Assembly (NCBI RefSeq): GCF_029051725.1
Contig: NZ_JAACFU010000009.1
Coordinates: 306,318-370,317, forward strand
Source of the DNA: Bradyrhizobium sp. CSS354
GTDB taxonomy: Bacteria > Pseudomonadota > Alphaproteobacteria > Rhizobiales > Xanthobacteraceae
Length of the DNA stretch: 64,000 nt
Direction: 5' to 3'
The first letter of the stretch is position 1, and every line of letters starts with the position of its first letter. The position numbers and the translations under genes were made by a program. The notes beneath the pieces are model-generated. The model did no database searches. It was not told the DNA's origin and saw only the letters and a list, made by a program, of their open reading frames with translations. Positions 33,808 to 42,818 of the stretch are shown here, piece after piece.

Positions 33808-35586
33808 TTACCCCAACAGCACTGCATCCGCCGCGGCGACTGACTCCGCGCTCTCCGTCACGGTGCGTTCGAGCGCGCCGGCCTGCACGGCGATGTTCTC
33901 GGCGAAGAAGCGCGCCAGCGAGACGTAGCGCGCGGCGTCCGTGATGCCATCGGATTTCGCGGCGAGCGCTTCGGATGCAAGCATGCAGCCGCCGAGCGTG
34001 GCGCCGAACTGCTGCAGATACGGCGTCGCGCCGGCCAGCGCCTCGTTCGGCGCAGACGCAACCCGCTCCAGCAGCCATTTGCTGGTGCGCGTCAGCGCCT
34101 GCAGCGCCTCGCGCAATTTCACGCCCGTGGTGCCGAAGGCGGGATCGTTGGAGGCTTCGACCTGCTTCACGATTGCCGAGAGTTCGTCGAGCAGCGCCCA
34201 CACCGATGCGCCGCCATTGGCCGCGAGTTTTCGCGTGACGAGGTCGATGGCCTGTATGCCGTTGGTGCCTTCGTAGATCGCGGTGATGCGGGCATCGCGA
34301 TAGTGCTGCGCCGCGCCGGTCTCCTCGATGAAGCCCATGCCGCCATGCACCTGCACGCCGAGATAAGCGACCTCGTTGCCAATATCGGTGGAATAGCCTT
34401 TGGCCATCGGCGTCAGCAGCGCCGCGCGCGCGGCAGCGTCGGCGCGAACCTTCGGATCGCTGGCACGCGTCGAGACGTCGATCGCCACCGCGGTCGCATA
34501 GCAGATGGTGCGCGCCGCTGCGGTCTGCGCCCGCATCCGCATCAGCATGCGCTTGACGTCGGGATGCACGAAGATCGGATCGGAGCCGTCACCCTTGTTG
34601 CCGAGGGCGCGGCCCTGCTTGCGCTCCTGTGCGTACGACAATGCCTGCTGGTAGGCGCGATCGGCTACACCGACGCCTTCGAGGCCGACGCCGAGGCGGG
34701 CCTGGTTCATCATCGTGAACATGCAGCGCATGCCCTGGTTCTCTTCGCCGACGAGGAAGCCGATCGCGCCGCCATGATCGCCCATGGTCATGGTGCAGGT
34801 GGGGGAGGCGTGCATGCCGAGCTTGTGCTCGACGCCGGAGGCAAAGATGTCGTTGCGCGCGCCGAGCGAGCCGTCTTCGTTGACCATGAATTTGGGAACG
34901 AGAAACAGCGATATCCCCTTGGTCCCGGCGGGCGCGTCCGGCAGGCGTGCCAGCACGAAATGCACGATGTTGTCGGTCATGTCGTGCTCGCCATAGGTGA
35001 TGAAGATCTTCGTCCCCTTGATGCGATAGGTGCCGTCGGCCTGCTTCTCGGCGCGGGTGCGCAGCGCGCCGACATCGGAGCCGGCCTGCGGCTCGGTCAG
35101 CTGCATCGTGCCGGTCCATTCACCGGAGACGAGCTTCTCGAGATAGATTTTCTTCAGCTCGTCGCTGCCATGCGCGTCCAGCGCCTCCATCGCCGACGCC
35201 GTCAGCAGCGGGCAGAGGCCGAAGGCGACGTTGGCGGCGCTCCAGATCTCGGTGCAGGCCGCGTTGATCGCGAGCGGCAGGCCCTGGCCGCCAAAATCCT
35301 CGGGGCCGGAGACCGCGTTCCAGCCGCCCTCGGTCCAGCGCTTGTAGGCGTCCGGCCAGCCCGGCGCCGTCGTGACCTTGCCGTCGCTGAGCTTGATGCC
35401 GTGCTCGTCCCCGACCTTGTTGAGCGGCGCCAGCACGTCGGTTGCGAACTTGCCGGCTTCTTCCAGCACGGCGCTCACGATATCGCCGTCGAAATCGCCG
35501 TAATGGCCGGCCTCCATGGCAGCCTTCAGGCCGGCGCCGTGGTTGAGCGACAGCAGCATGTCAGAGATCGGCGCGCGGTAGGTCAT
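33808..35586 (-). CDS. Acyl-CoA dehydrogenase, DmdC-like
   Basis: A 592-residue flavoenzyme of the long ACAD group with extra N- and C-terminal domains, as in 3-methylmercaptopropionyl-CoA dehydrogenase (DmdC). Motifs: 'MQLTEPQAGSDVGALRT', 'KIFITYGEHDMTDNIVHFVLAR', 'MNQARLGVGLEGVG', 'VHGGMGFIEETGAAQHYRD' and 'AIYEGTNGIQAIDL' with the catalytic Glu. It oxidises an acyl-CoA at the alpha-beta bond. The DmdC resemblance is by architecture; the exact substrate is not proven. Confidence 0.9.
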   Translation of the reverse strand: MTYRAPISDMLLSLNHGAGLKAAMEAGHYGDFDGDIVSAVLEEAGKFATDVLAPLNKVGDEHGIKLSDGKVTTAPGWPDAYKRWTEGGWNAVSGPEDFGGQGLPLAINAACTEIWSAANVAFGLCPLLTASAMEALDAHGSDELKKIYLEKLVSGEWTGTMQLTEPQAGSDVGALRTRAEKQADGTYRIKGTKIFITYGEHDMTDNIVHFVLARLPDAPAGTKGISLFLVPKFMVNEDGSLGARNDIFASGVEHKLGMHASPTCTMTMGDHGGAIGFLVGEENQGMRCMFTMMNQARLGVGLEGVGVADRAYQQALSYAQERKQGRALGNKGDGSDPIFVHPDVKRMLMRMRAQTAAARTICYATAVAIDVSTRASDPKVRADAAARAALLTPMAKGYSTDIGNEVAYLGVQVHGGMGFIEETGAAQHYRDARITAIYEGTNGIQAIDLVTRKLAANGGASVWALLDELSAIVKQVEASNDPAFGTTGVKLREALQALTRTSKWLLERVASAPNEALAGATPYLQQFGATLGGCMLASEALAAKSDGITDAARYVSLARFFAENIAVQAGALERTVTESAESVAAADAVLLG

Positions 35587-35842
35587 GGCTCACTCCCGGG
35601 GAGACAGTTCTTGCCGCCGTATTCCCATGAAACGGCAGCGGTCTCAACTGTCAGGAGGGGTGGCGGAGCGCCCGTTGGGAACGGGGTGGCGTAGCGCTCA
35701 TATAAGGCATGGCGCGGCGCCACCGGCGCCTGTGGTAATTTGCCCCTCCGGGCGGTTGAAATGCCGCGCCTCTCCCTATAGACCGGCACCACTCGAGGGA
35801 ATCCGCGGACGGTCGTGCCGCCGCCGTTCCCGAAGGGCCTGA

Positions 35843-35917
35843 TGGGGCGTAGCCAAGTGGTAAGGCAGCGGATTTTGATTCCGCCATTCGGAGGTTCGAT
35901 CCCTCCCGCCCCAGCCA
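35843..35917 (+). tRNA. tRNA-Gln (anticodon TTG)
   Basis: A complete cloverleaf: acceptor TGGGGCG pairs with CGCCCCA, the D arm is GCCAAGTGGTAAGGC, the anticodon arm GCGGATTTTGATTCCGC has TTG in the loop, and the T arm GGAGGTTCGATCCCTCC precedes discriminator G and an encoded CCA. The anticodon TTG reads CAA/CAG (Gln). An integrase follows at 36,019, so this tRNA is the likely attachment site of the adjacent island. Confidence 0.95.
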
Positions 35918-36018
35918 GGAGCCCCGCTTCCCCTGAAATTCCTGACGAAACCGGCCTGGCTGGGGAGCTGATGCACAGCTCTGCGACACATCACTGCTGC
36001 ACAGAGTGTCGCTCGAAC

Positions 36019-37992
36019 ATGGCTTTCCACATCTTTCGCCGCCAATCCGTCTACTATTGGCGGCGTCGTACGCCTCCCACACTTGCCAATTGCATGGGCC
36101 GCCAGCATGTTTCCATGAGCCTGAGAACGACGAGCCGTATGACGGCGCGGCGCCTGGCCAACCAGCTCAACCTTGTTCTGGACGACATCGCGATGCTTGC
36201 CGACGGCGCCGACCTTCATCTGTCGCGGTCCCAAATTGAGACAATGCTTCATGCTGTCGTCGAGAAGCAGCTGGCCAAGCTAGAGCAGGTGGCACTTGCC
36301 GCGAAAAGTGCGCGGGGCTTCGTTGCCGATCGAGCAAGGAATGACGATCTGCGGGCGTTGTGGACCTACACGCTGCTCGACGCGCAAGGACATGGCGCTG
36401 CTGTGCACCCCGAAGATCGCGACCGCATGATCGCCGAAGGCCTTTCGGAAGCCGACATCGAGGCCGTCAAGCGTCACCTAGCGATGCTCCGGGATAGCGA
36501 CATGGTGCCAACGAAGTACCACGTCCTGCGGCAAATGGTTGAAGGCGTTCGGGCCGTGCCGACCGCAATGAACATGGATGTGGCACAAGGTATCTACTTT
36601 CGCGGGATGAGGCTTGCGCTCGCTCAGTCCGAGCGCCGCTATGGCGGAACGAGAATTGAAGATGCGGGGCTGGTGGATCGCCTTTTGCTCGCGAGGAGTG
36701 ATCCACCAACGCCAATTTTCCCGACGGTAAGCCTGGCAGCGGATCGCTCCGATGGTCCACCGCGGATCGAAGCTCCGCCTGTCACGCCGTTCATTCCTAT
36801 GGCAGACTTCCTTCAGTTTGCGGACCGCATCGCCCGGCAGAATGCCGCCGACAATCTTTGGGACGACAAGACGCAGCGGCAGGCCAAGAGCGTTGCAAAT
36901 CTGTTCGTTAAGTTCGTGGTGCAGGATCAGCGCATTCTTGATCTGGGCCTGCTGCGCCAGGAGCAAGTCGGCAAGTTCGTCGATTTCCTCCGCTTCGACA
37001 TCTACAAGCACTACGGCAAATCGGTGCGGGACGAGGCCCTGACGATCGAGCAACTCCGCGAGAAGGGGAAATCGGTCGAACGAGGCAAGCGGGGTGTTTC
37101 CGGAGACACCCTCAACAGGCACCTGACTTTCCTGGGACAGATCTTCGACTATGCCATCGCGCGCGGCTCGAAGAGCCTGGAGGGTATCGACGTCACGAAA
37201 CTGCGCGCAAAGGGGCGCGGCAAGAACAAACGTCCCCGCGACGAGAGGGCGAAGCTGCCTCTCGACAAGGTCAAAGCGATGTTTCTGACGGCGCCGTTCA
37301 TCAACTGCGCCGGGTGGGACGAGTTGGGGGAGTGGGGCAAGGAAGGCGACTCGCAGGTCTTCCACTGCGCGCTCTATTTCGTCCCGATCCTCATCTACTA
37401 TACCGGTGCAAGGCGCGAGGAGCTTTGCGGCGCTATGGTAGACGACATCATCTTCGATCGCGAAGGCTGCAGGCCGTACGTCCACATTGCGGCGAACGAG
37501 CAGCGGCGCATCAAAAACGCTCAGTCCCAGCGCAATATTCCCGTCCACCCGGAGCTCATCCGATTGGGCTTTCTCGACTATGTCAGGAAGATCAAGGCGC
37601 TCGGATACAAGCTCCTCTTCCCGGACTTATACTCGCCCAGCAGTCGCTCGCCGCTAGGCAACCGGTTCTACAAGCTGTTCAAGCCCATCCTCGTCGCGGC
37701 TGAAATCACCGAGGAGGGCCTCGGTGCTCATGCTGTGCGGCATCTTTTCGGTGCGCAGCTGAAGAAGAGACTGCTGACGAAAGAGGATCGTGCGGATCTT
37801 CTTGGGCACGGCGGCGACAGCGAGACCACCGAGCGCTACTGCGAGCCCCATGAACTCGACACCTTGTTCGAGTTCATCATGAAGTTGGAGGTGATTACAA
37901 GCCATATCGAGGCGCGTGACATCAACCTTATTCCATGGGTTGAGAAGAAAGAAGTGGCGCCTTTTTCGCAGCCGTCTCGTGCAAAACGCTAG
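36019..37992 (+). CDS. Tyrosine-type site-specific integrase
   Basis: A 657-residue integrase with an N-terminal DUF6538-like start ('MAFHIFRRQSVYYWRRRTP') and a C-terminal catalytic domain that keeps the full active set: Arg in 'YTGARREELCG', His/Arg in 'HAVRHLFGAQ', His in 'LGHGGDSETTERY' and the Tyr at its end. It begins 100 bp after tRNA-Gln, the standard position for an island integrase using the 3' end of that tRNA. The ATG at 36019 is chosen; the frame upstream runs through the tRNA and cannot be real. It should excise or integrate the downstream DNA. Confidence 0.93.
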   Translation: MAFHIFRRQSVYYWRRRTPPTLANCMGRQHVSMSLRTTSRMTARRLANQLNLVLDDIAMLADGADLHLSRSQIETMLHAVVEKQLAKLEQVALAAKSARGFVADRARNDDLRALWTYTLLDAQGHGAAVHPEDRDRMIAEGLSEADIEAVKRHLAMLRDSDMVPTKYHVLRQMVEGVRAVPTAMNMDVAQGIYFRGMRLALAQSERRYGGTRIEDAGLVDRLLLARSDPPTPIFPTVSLAADRSDGPPRIEAPPVTPFIPMADFLQFADRIARQNAADNLWDDKTQRQAKSVANLFVKFVVQDQRILDLGLLRQEQVGKFVDFLRFDIYKHYGKSVRDEALTIEQLREKGKSVERGKRGVSGDTLNRHLTFLGQIFDYAIARGSKSLEGIDVTKLRAKGRGKNKRPRDERAKLPLDKVKAMFLTAPFINCAGWDELGEWGKEGDSQVFHCALYFVPILIYYTGARREELCGAMVDDIIFDREGCRPYVHIAANEQRRIKNAQSQRNIPVHPELIRLGFLDYVRKIKALGYKLLFPDLYSPSSRSPLGNRFYKLFKPILVAAEITEEGLGAHAVRHLFGAQLKKRLLTKEDRADLLGHGGDSETTERYCEPHELDTLFEFIMKLEVITSHIEARDINLIPWVEKKEVAPFSQPSRAKR

Positions 37993-38435
37993 GATGGAAG
38001 CGTTGGCCTCGTTACCTGATTGGCCGCCGTGGCCCCGATACGGCAGAATATATGGCGATGCTCATCTCTGGTTTTGTTCCGTTACTCTCGCACGCATCAC
38101 TGACGGCGCCGGGCGCTGCGATGCCGAGCAAATGCGAAACCGTTTCGCATTTGTCAGACGAGCAGAGGGGCCGAAGGGATGTACCAAGGGTACGTCGTAT
38201 GTGAAGCTAAGCCGAATTAGCTGCCTCTCCACATAAATTAAGGCCCCATTCGGCATTTTTTAGTTGCGATCCTGCGCTTGTCTTCCGCAAGATAAGGAGG
38301 TCTAGCCTCGGATGCCAACCGCGTCCTTGGCCTTTCAGTTGAGCGTTGTACCACGGTGGCGTCGTTTCTGAGTCATGCTTCCGTTCGCGCATTTGCGATG
38401 AATCTCGCAATGCGCAGCTCACCTGTGAGGTCATC
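37993..38435. other. Non-coding gap after the integrase
   Basis: About 440 bases without a convincing gene. It contains a perfect inverted repeat listed separately and otherwise only short chance frames. Confidence 0.5.
38129..38153. promoter_or_regulatory. Perfect 12-bp palindrome, candidate operator
   Basis: CAAATGCGAAAC, one C, GTTTCGCATTTG. The arms are perfect with a single-base centre. It lies between the integrase and the DUF3102 gene, with no T run, so it looks more like a dimeric repressor site than a terminator. Confidence 0.5.
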
Positions 38436-39022
38436 ATGGCTTTCGACTACTCGGATATCCCTCCCAACGAAACACAGCAATTGCGGCTCATAGCGCAGCG
38501 CATCAAGAAGTTGCTTCCCACCATTATTCCGACCATCATCCAGGTGGGTACGCATTTGGAAGAGGCCAAGGCGCTGCTCCCGCACGGGCGCTTTGGCGCC
38601 TACTGCCTAGAGGAGATGGATATCTCCGATAAATCAGCGCAGAACTATATGAACCTGGCTAGACTTTCGCGCACCCAAGATCCCGCCGAATTGGCGCAGT
38701 TAGCTGCGGGTGCAGCATACGAACTGGCCGCAAAGAGCACTCCCGAGAGGTGGTTTCGGAGGTTCTGTCCGACGTGCGTGCTGGACATGCAGTTTCTGAG
38801 GATGACGTCAAAGAGCGTATTGCCGAAGCCAGGGGCCGTTTGCATATGCTCCAGATCGATCAGATCGCTGATTTGCTGATTGATGCATTCGATCCTGAGC
38901 GCGTCCGCGAAATCGAATTGTTTCTTCGCCTTGCACGCAAAAATGCGATTACGGCCCTTGCTGGCAGGCTGAGGGAAGCCCTGAACGTTAACGTCGCGCC
39001 TCCTTCCCGCAGCCTGAACTAG
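38436..39022 (+). pseudogene. DUF3102 domain protein, broken by a frameshift
   Basis: The first frame (start ATG 38436, MAFDYSDIPP) gives a DUF3102-type protein: 'QRIKKLLPTIIPTIIQVGTHLEEAKALL' and 'PHGRFGAYCLEEMDISDKSAQNYMNL' are typical, and 'AYELAAKSTPE' should lead into a 'EEV...' helix. Instead the frame runs into 'RWFRRF'. The neighbouring frame (from about 38745) continues properly with 'VVSEVLSDVRAGHAVSEDDV' and ends at 39022. Loss of one base in the GAGGAG-like run near 38744 explains it. DUF3102 proteins are often carried by phages and islands. A sequencing error would give the same picture. Confidence 0.75.
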
Positions 39023-39096
39023 ACTAGCGACGCCGAAAGTCTCCTAGCGGTTGCGTCGATACTAATCTGCTTTTAACGAAAGTGAGCCGATGCCCA

Positions 39097-39152
39097 GAAC
39101 ACTGGAATCATAATCCTGGGGTCGGGGGTTCGAGTCCCTCTCCCGCTACCAA
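39097..39152 (+). other. 3' half of a tRNA, probable attachment-site remnant
   Basis: The stretch GGAATCATAATCC followed by GGGGGTTCGAGTCCCTC (T arm), TCCCGCT, A and CCA is the anticodon-to-3'-end part of a tRNA with a CAT-like anticodon (Met or Ile2 type). The matching 5' acceptor strand (AGCGGGA) and D arm are absent upstream, so it cannot be a working tRNA. Such 3' halves are left at the far end of tRNA-inserted islands. It is not a copy of the tRNA-Gln at 35,843. Confidence 0.75.
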
Positions 39153-39308
39153 GAATTTCCAATCGGTTTTAAGACGTTATGGGCGTTCGTCACTGGATGA
39201 AGCGCGATCCAAAAGGGGACTTGTACCCGCTTTTGTACCCAAGGGCTGGGGCAAGCATTATCCGCGAGCGCTTGGCGGAGCTTGCCCGCGCGACGGCCCG
39301 ATGGGCCC

Positions 39309-39422
39309 ATGGCTGGATCGCCGGGACGCGATCATGCGCTCGAGGATAAGGTTGAACTTCGATCGGCTGCCACCCTGCTGCAGCTGGCGCAGCGGGCCCG
39401 CCATCCGGATCCGGAGACCTGA
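39309..39422 (+). CDS. Small ORF directly upstream of the SOS-peptidase gene
   Basis: A 37-codon frame starting MAGSPGRDHALEDKV and ending 'LQLAQRARHPDPET', with an amphipathic helix. It ends 2 bp before the TTG start of the next gene, which suggests translational coupling. No family is recognised, and it could also be the tail of a lost gene. Confidence 0.35.
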   Translation: MAGSPGRDHALEDKVELRSAATLLQLAQRARHPDPET

Positions 39423-39424
39423 CC

Positions 39425-40150
39425 TTGTGCAATCTCTATTCCATCACCACCAACCAGGCCGCCATCAGCGCGCTGTTCCGCGTCGTCAACCGCTACGTCG
39501 GCAACCTCGCGCCGATGCCCGGAGTCTTTCCGGATTACAAGGCACCCATCGTTAGGAACGGAGCCGAAGGTCGTGAGCTCGCCACCGCGCGATGGGGTAT
39601 GCCGTCCTCGTCTAAAGCTTTGATGGACGCGACGAAGAAGCGCGCGGAGAAGCTGCAAGCGAAGGGCAAGACCGTCGATTTCAAGGAATTGCTCCGAATG
39701 GAGCCGGACGGCGGCACCACCAATATTCGCAACGTGAAGAGCAAGCACTGGACGCGCTGGCTCGACGTCGAGAATCGCTGTGTCGTGCCGTTCAACAGCT
39801 TCAGCGAGTTCAACAAGGCCGAGGGCGGCGACATTTGGTTCGCGCTCGACGAGACCCGTCCGCTACTCTGCTTTGCCGGCATCTGGACCAACTGGACGTC
39901 CGTCCGGAGGGTCAAGGAGGGCGAGACTACGAACGACCTCTACGCTTTCCTGACGACGGAGCCCAACGCAGAAGTCGGCGCAATCCATCCGAAGGCGATG
40001 CCCGTGATCCTGACGACGCCCGCCGAGGTCGAGACCTGGATGATGGCGCCGGCGGACGAGGCGCTGAAGTTGCAGCGACCGCTTCCGGACGCAGCGCTCC
40101 GGATCGTTGCCCGAGGTCTGAAGGAAGATACCCCTGCTTCGCCTTCCTAA
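39425..40150 (+). CDS. SOS response-associated peptidase (YedK/HMCES family)
   Basis: A 241-residue protein of the SRAP family, which covalently caps abasic sites in single-stranded DNA through Cys2. The N-terminus 'MCNLYS' supplies that Cys and therefore fixes the start as the TTG at 39425. Other landmarks are 'TTNIRNVKSKHW' with the conserved Asn, 'RCVVPFNSFSEF' with the conserved aromatic/Glu region, and 'IHPKAMPVIL' with the catalytic His. It stands just upstream of the FAN1-like/exonuclease gene, which makes a joint DNA-repair role plausible. Confidence 0.93.
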   Translation: MCNLYSITTNQAAISALFRVVNRYVGNLAPMPGVFPDYKAPIVRNGAEGRELATARWGMPSSSKALMDATKKRAEKLQAKGKTVDFKELLRMEPDGGTTNIRNVKSKHWTRWLDVENRCVVPFNSFSEFNKAEGGDIWFALDETRPLLCFAGIWTNWTSVRRVKEGETTNDLYAFLTTEPNAEVGAIHPKAMPVILTTPAEVETWMMAPADEALKLQRPLPDAALRIVARGLKEDTPASPS

Positions 40151-40200
40151 CTCCGCAGACACCGAACCGTCGGCGAATAGGGGAGCTGGAGCCCGTCGAG

Positions 40201-42418
40201 GTGCTTGACTTCACGCTCGCCATTCGAACAAAAATAGAACAAACGATTCCAGCCGCGAAGGTCCGCTTGGCCAAACTGCCGCAACTGCCCGTCTATTATT
40301 ATCTCGACCATTTCGCCGAAATGCTCGAGTTCGTGCAGCGAACGTACGAACCCGTTCTTGGCCCGGAGCATCACGCTTTCATAGCGCGCTTCGAGGGTCT
40401 TTCGAGAGATGCCCGATGCCTGTTGATCCGCATGATCAACCGGAGTGGTGCGATATTCAATCGGTCCCTGTTCGAGTACCCCGAGATCGACGATATCGAG
40501 CAGGCGACGTCGGAACTGATGACGGTCGGTCATGCCCGGGTGATCGGTGAAGCCGACTACGCTGGGTTCCTCGCGTGTCTTCCCAAAGATGTGCTCTTTA
40601 CCGGTGCACAGGCGGCTGGGCGCAAAGACGTCCGTAAGTCCTGGGCCAAAGCCAAGCTCATCGACTATTATCTCGAACAGATCCCCTTTTCGACGGCCGC
40701 GCAGCACTGCGGCGCCCGGAAATTCATCGCTCTCGACGGCACGCGGCCCATCGAATTCCTGCTGTATCTCTACTTCGGCAAGACCGAGGTGAACCTCAAG
40801 AACTTCGCGCTGCGGGACCTGGGTATCCTCCGCACGAATCGAGAGAATGCGTTCAGCGCACGCTTCACCGATGCCGAGGAGGCGCTTGCCTCGTTCCACT
40901 ACAGCCAGATTCTCGACAGCCTTGAGGACGGATCGGAGCCTGTCCACAGGCGGGCCGCCATCGACGTGCTGTCCGGGCCTGCCTGCGGGACACAGTACGC
41001 CAACGACCTACGCAGCCGAGCGGCTCATCAGACCGGACTTTTCTTCGAGAAAGCGGGCGAGAGCGATCTTGCCCGTCAGCTCTATCTCGCGGGGTGCTCG
41101 CCGGACTGCAACGAGCGTGGTCCGCCTGCTTTACAATACCGGGGATCGCACCGGAGCCGAAGAGCTGCTGCAGCGGATGATCGATGATCCCGCCAGCGAC
41201 GGGGAGCACGTTTTCGCAACTGACTTTTACGCTCGCAAGTTCGGAGGGAGGCGCACAGGCATTTACACCGAGCTGCTGCGGTCCGGGCGAACGATCACCG
41301 TCGACGATACCCATCGCGGCAATCCAGAAGCAGGCGTCGCCGGCGTTCTGCGGCGCGAGGGCACCAAGGTTTTCTTCACCGAGAATATGCTGTGGCACAC
41401 GCTGTTCGGGCTTCTCTTCTGGGACGAGCTCTTCGAGAGCACTCGAATGCCCAGCGGGTTCGACTGGCTACCCCATTGCCTGAAAGACCGAAGCTTCCGT
41501 CGGCTCTTCGCCGTGACGATCGACGAGAAGCTGGCCGCCATCGCGTCCGGAGCTTCTCTTCCGTTGATCCTCCGCACCGTCGCAGCAAAATGGGGCCGCC
41601 CGAACGGGATCTTCGGCTGGGATCATGTGCAAGTGGAGGCGCTCCGCGAGCTGCTCGAAGGATTCGATCCAACCGCCATAGCCAGCATCGTCCGCAGCAT
41701 GTGCGACGATTTCCGCGGCATGGGGGACGGTTTCCCCGATCTGATGCTGGTGCAGGACGGCAAAGCGTCCTTCTTGGAGGTCAAGGCCGAGGGGGACGTG
41801 ATCCGCCGCAACCAGCTGACCCGCCTCCGCCAGCTCGGCGCCGCCGGCATCATCGCCGAGATCGGTCGGGTGGATTATCGTTTCGACCCCGAGCAGGACT
41901 ACGTGGTGGTCGATATCGAGACGACCGGCTCCTGGTCGAATGGCGATCGCATCACCGAGATCGGCGCGGTGAAGGTTCGCAATCACTGTGTCGTCGACGA
42001 GTGGCATTCTCTCATCAATCCTCAGCGTTCCATTCCCGCAAAGATCGTTCACTTGATCGGCATCACGAACGAAATGGTTCGGGACGCACCTGTGTTCGCG
42101 GAGATAGCCGATCGTTTCATGGAGTTTATGGGGGACGGCATTTTCGTCGCCCATAATGTCAGCTTCGACTACGGTTTCATGGCCTACGAATTCGAAAGGA
42201 TCGCGCGGCGCTTCAGATTCCCAAAGCTCTGCACGTGCGCCGGAATGCGGCGGCGCTATCCGGGACACAAGTCCTACGGACTTGGGAAGCTTTGCGAGAT
42301 ATATGGCATCTCGCTCGACAATCATCATCGAGCCTTATGCGATGCGCGGGCCACGGTGCAGTTGTTGAATCTCATCAATAAGAAGCGGAGCGAAGAGGGG
42401 CACCTCGAAGCAGCGTAG
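40201..42418 (+). pseudogene. FAN1-like VRR-NUC nuclease fused to a DEDDh exonuclease, with one frameshift
   Basis: Two overlapping frames make one protein of about 738 residues. Frame one (40201 to about 41115) is helical sequence of the FAN1/KIAA1018 type ('VYYYLDHFAEMLEFVQRTYEP'). Frame two continues 'VVRLLYNTGDRTGAEELLQRM' and reaches the PD-(D/E)xK nuclease core 'GFPDLMLVQDG' plus 'FLEVKAEGD', i.e. the VRR-NUC signature. From about 41,900 it runs into a DnaQ-like 3'-5' exonuclease with all three motifs: VVVDIETTG, VAHNVSFDYGF and HHRALCDA. The switch near 41115-41120 (GAGCGTGGTCC) needs 2 bases lost or 1 gained. The GTG at 40201, with GGAG upstream, is the likely start. A sequencing error is an alternative to true decay. 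Confidence 0.8.
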
Positions 42419-42593
42419 GAAATCATAACCAAGCAGGTGCCTGGACTGCGGCCACATCTGAGAGTTCGAAAGCTTCCGGCCAAGTTCCACTGCGATCATG
42501 TTATTTCTGATAACGCGAAATAATCACTTGCTCCGTCGGGCAAAACAGTGGTTCATAAGGCGCTGGTCCTAGCAAGACGAAGGAGCCAGCTCG

Positions 42594-42818
42594 ATGGCAA
42601 ATGACGTCGATACTTCCTCGGAATTATCCAAGATTGCGAAACTGAATGGTGACTTCCGAAGGAACTACGGCACTCTCATTGGAGCGGTTTTGTATCTCCG
42701 CACCGTGAGCGCCGCCCGCCGAAGCCCTTGGCTCTGGGCCGGCCTGATTTCGATCGCTTTTTCGACGGTGCTGAGCTGGTTGGGGCGGCACGGTTGGTTT
42801 TTGCCAGCGTTGTCTTGA
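42594..42818 (+). CDS. Possible small protein, weakly supported
   Basis: A 74-codon frame with a good AAGGAG site before ATG and a hydrophobic C-terminal part ('WLWAGLISIAFSTVLSWLG'). Its second half overlaps, on the other strand, the end of the serine-recombinase remnant, so that part may be only a shadow. The region 42419-42593 upstream holds nothing else. Confidence 0.3.
   Translation: MANDVDTSSELSKIAKLNGDFRRNYGTLIGAVLYLRTVSAARRSPWLWAGLISIAFSTVLSWLGRHGWFLPALS

Noticed and set aside
34303..35694. A 463-codon plus-strand frame
   Set aside because: It is antisense to the acyl-CoA dehydrogenase and has the same mirror-frame composition.
39097..39152. A functional tRNA-Met or tRNA-Ile2
   Set aside because: The T arm and 3' acceptor strand are present, but the 5' acceptor strand and D arm are missing, so no cloverleaf can form.
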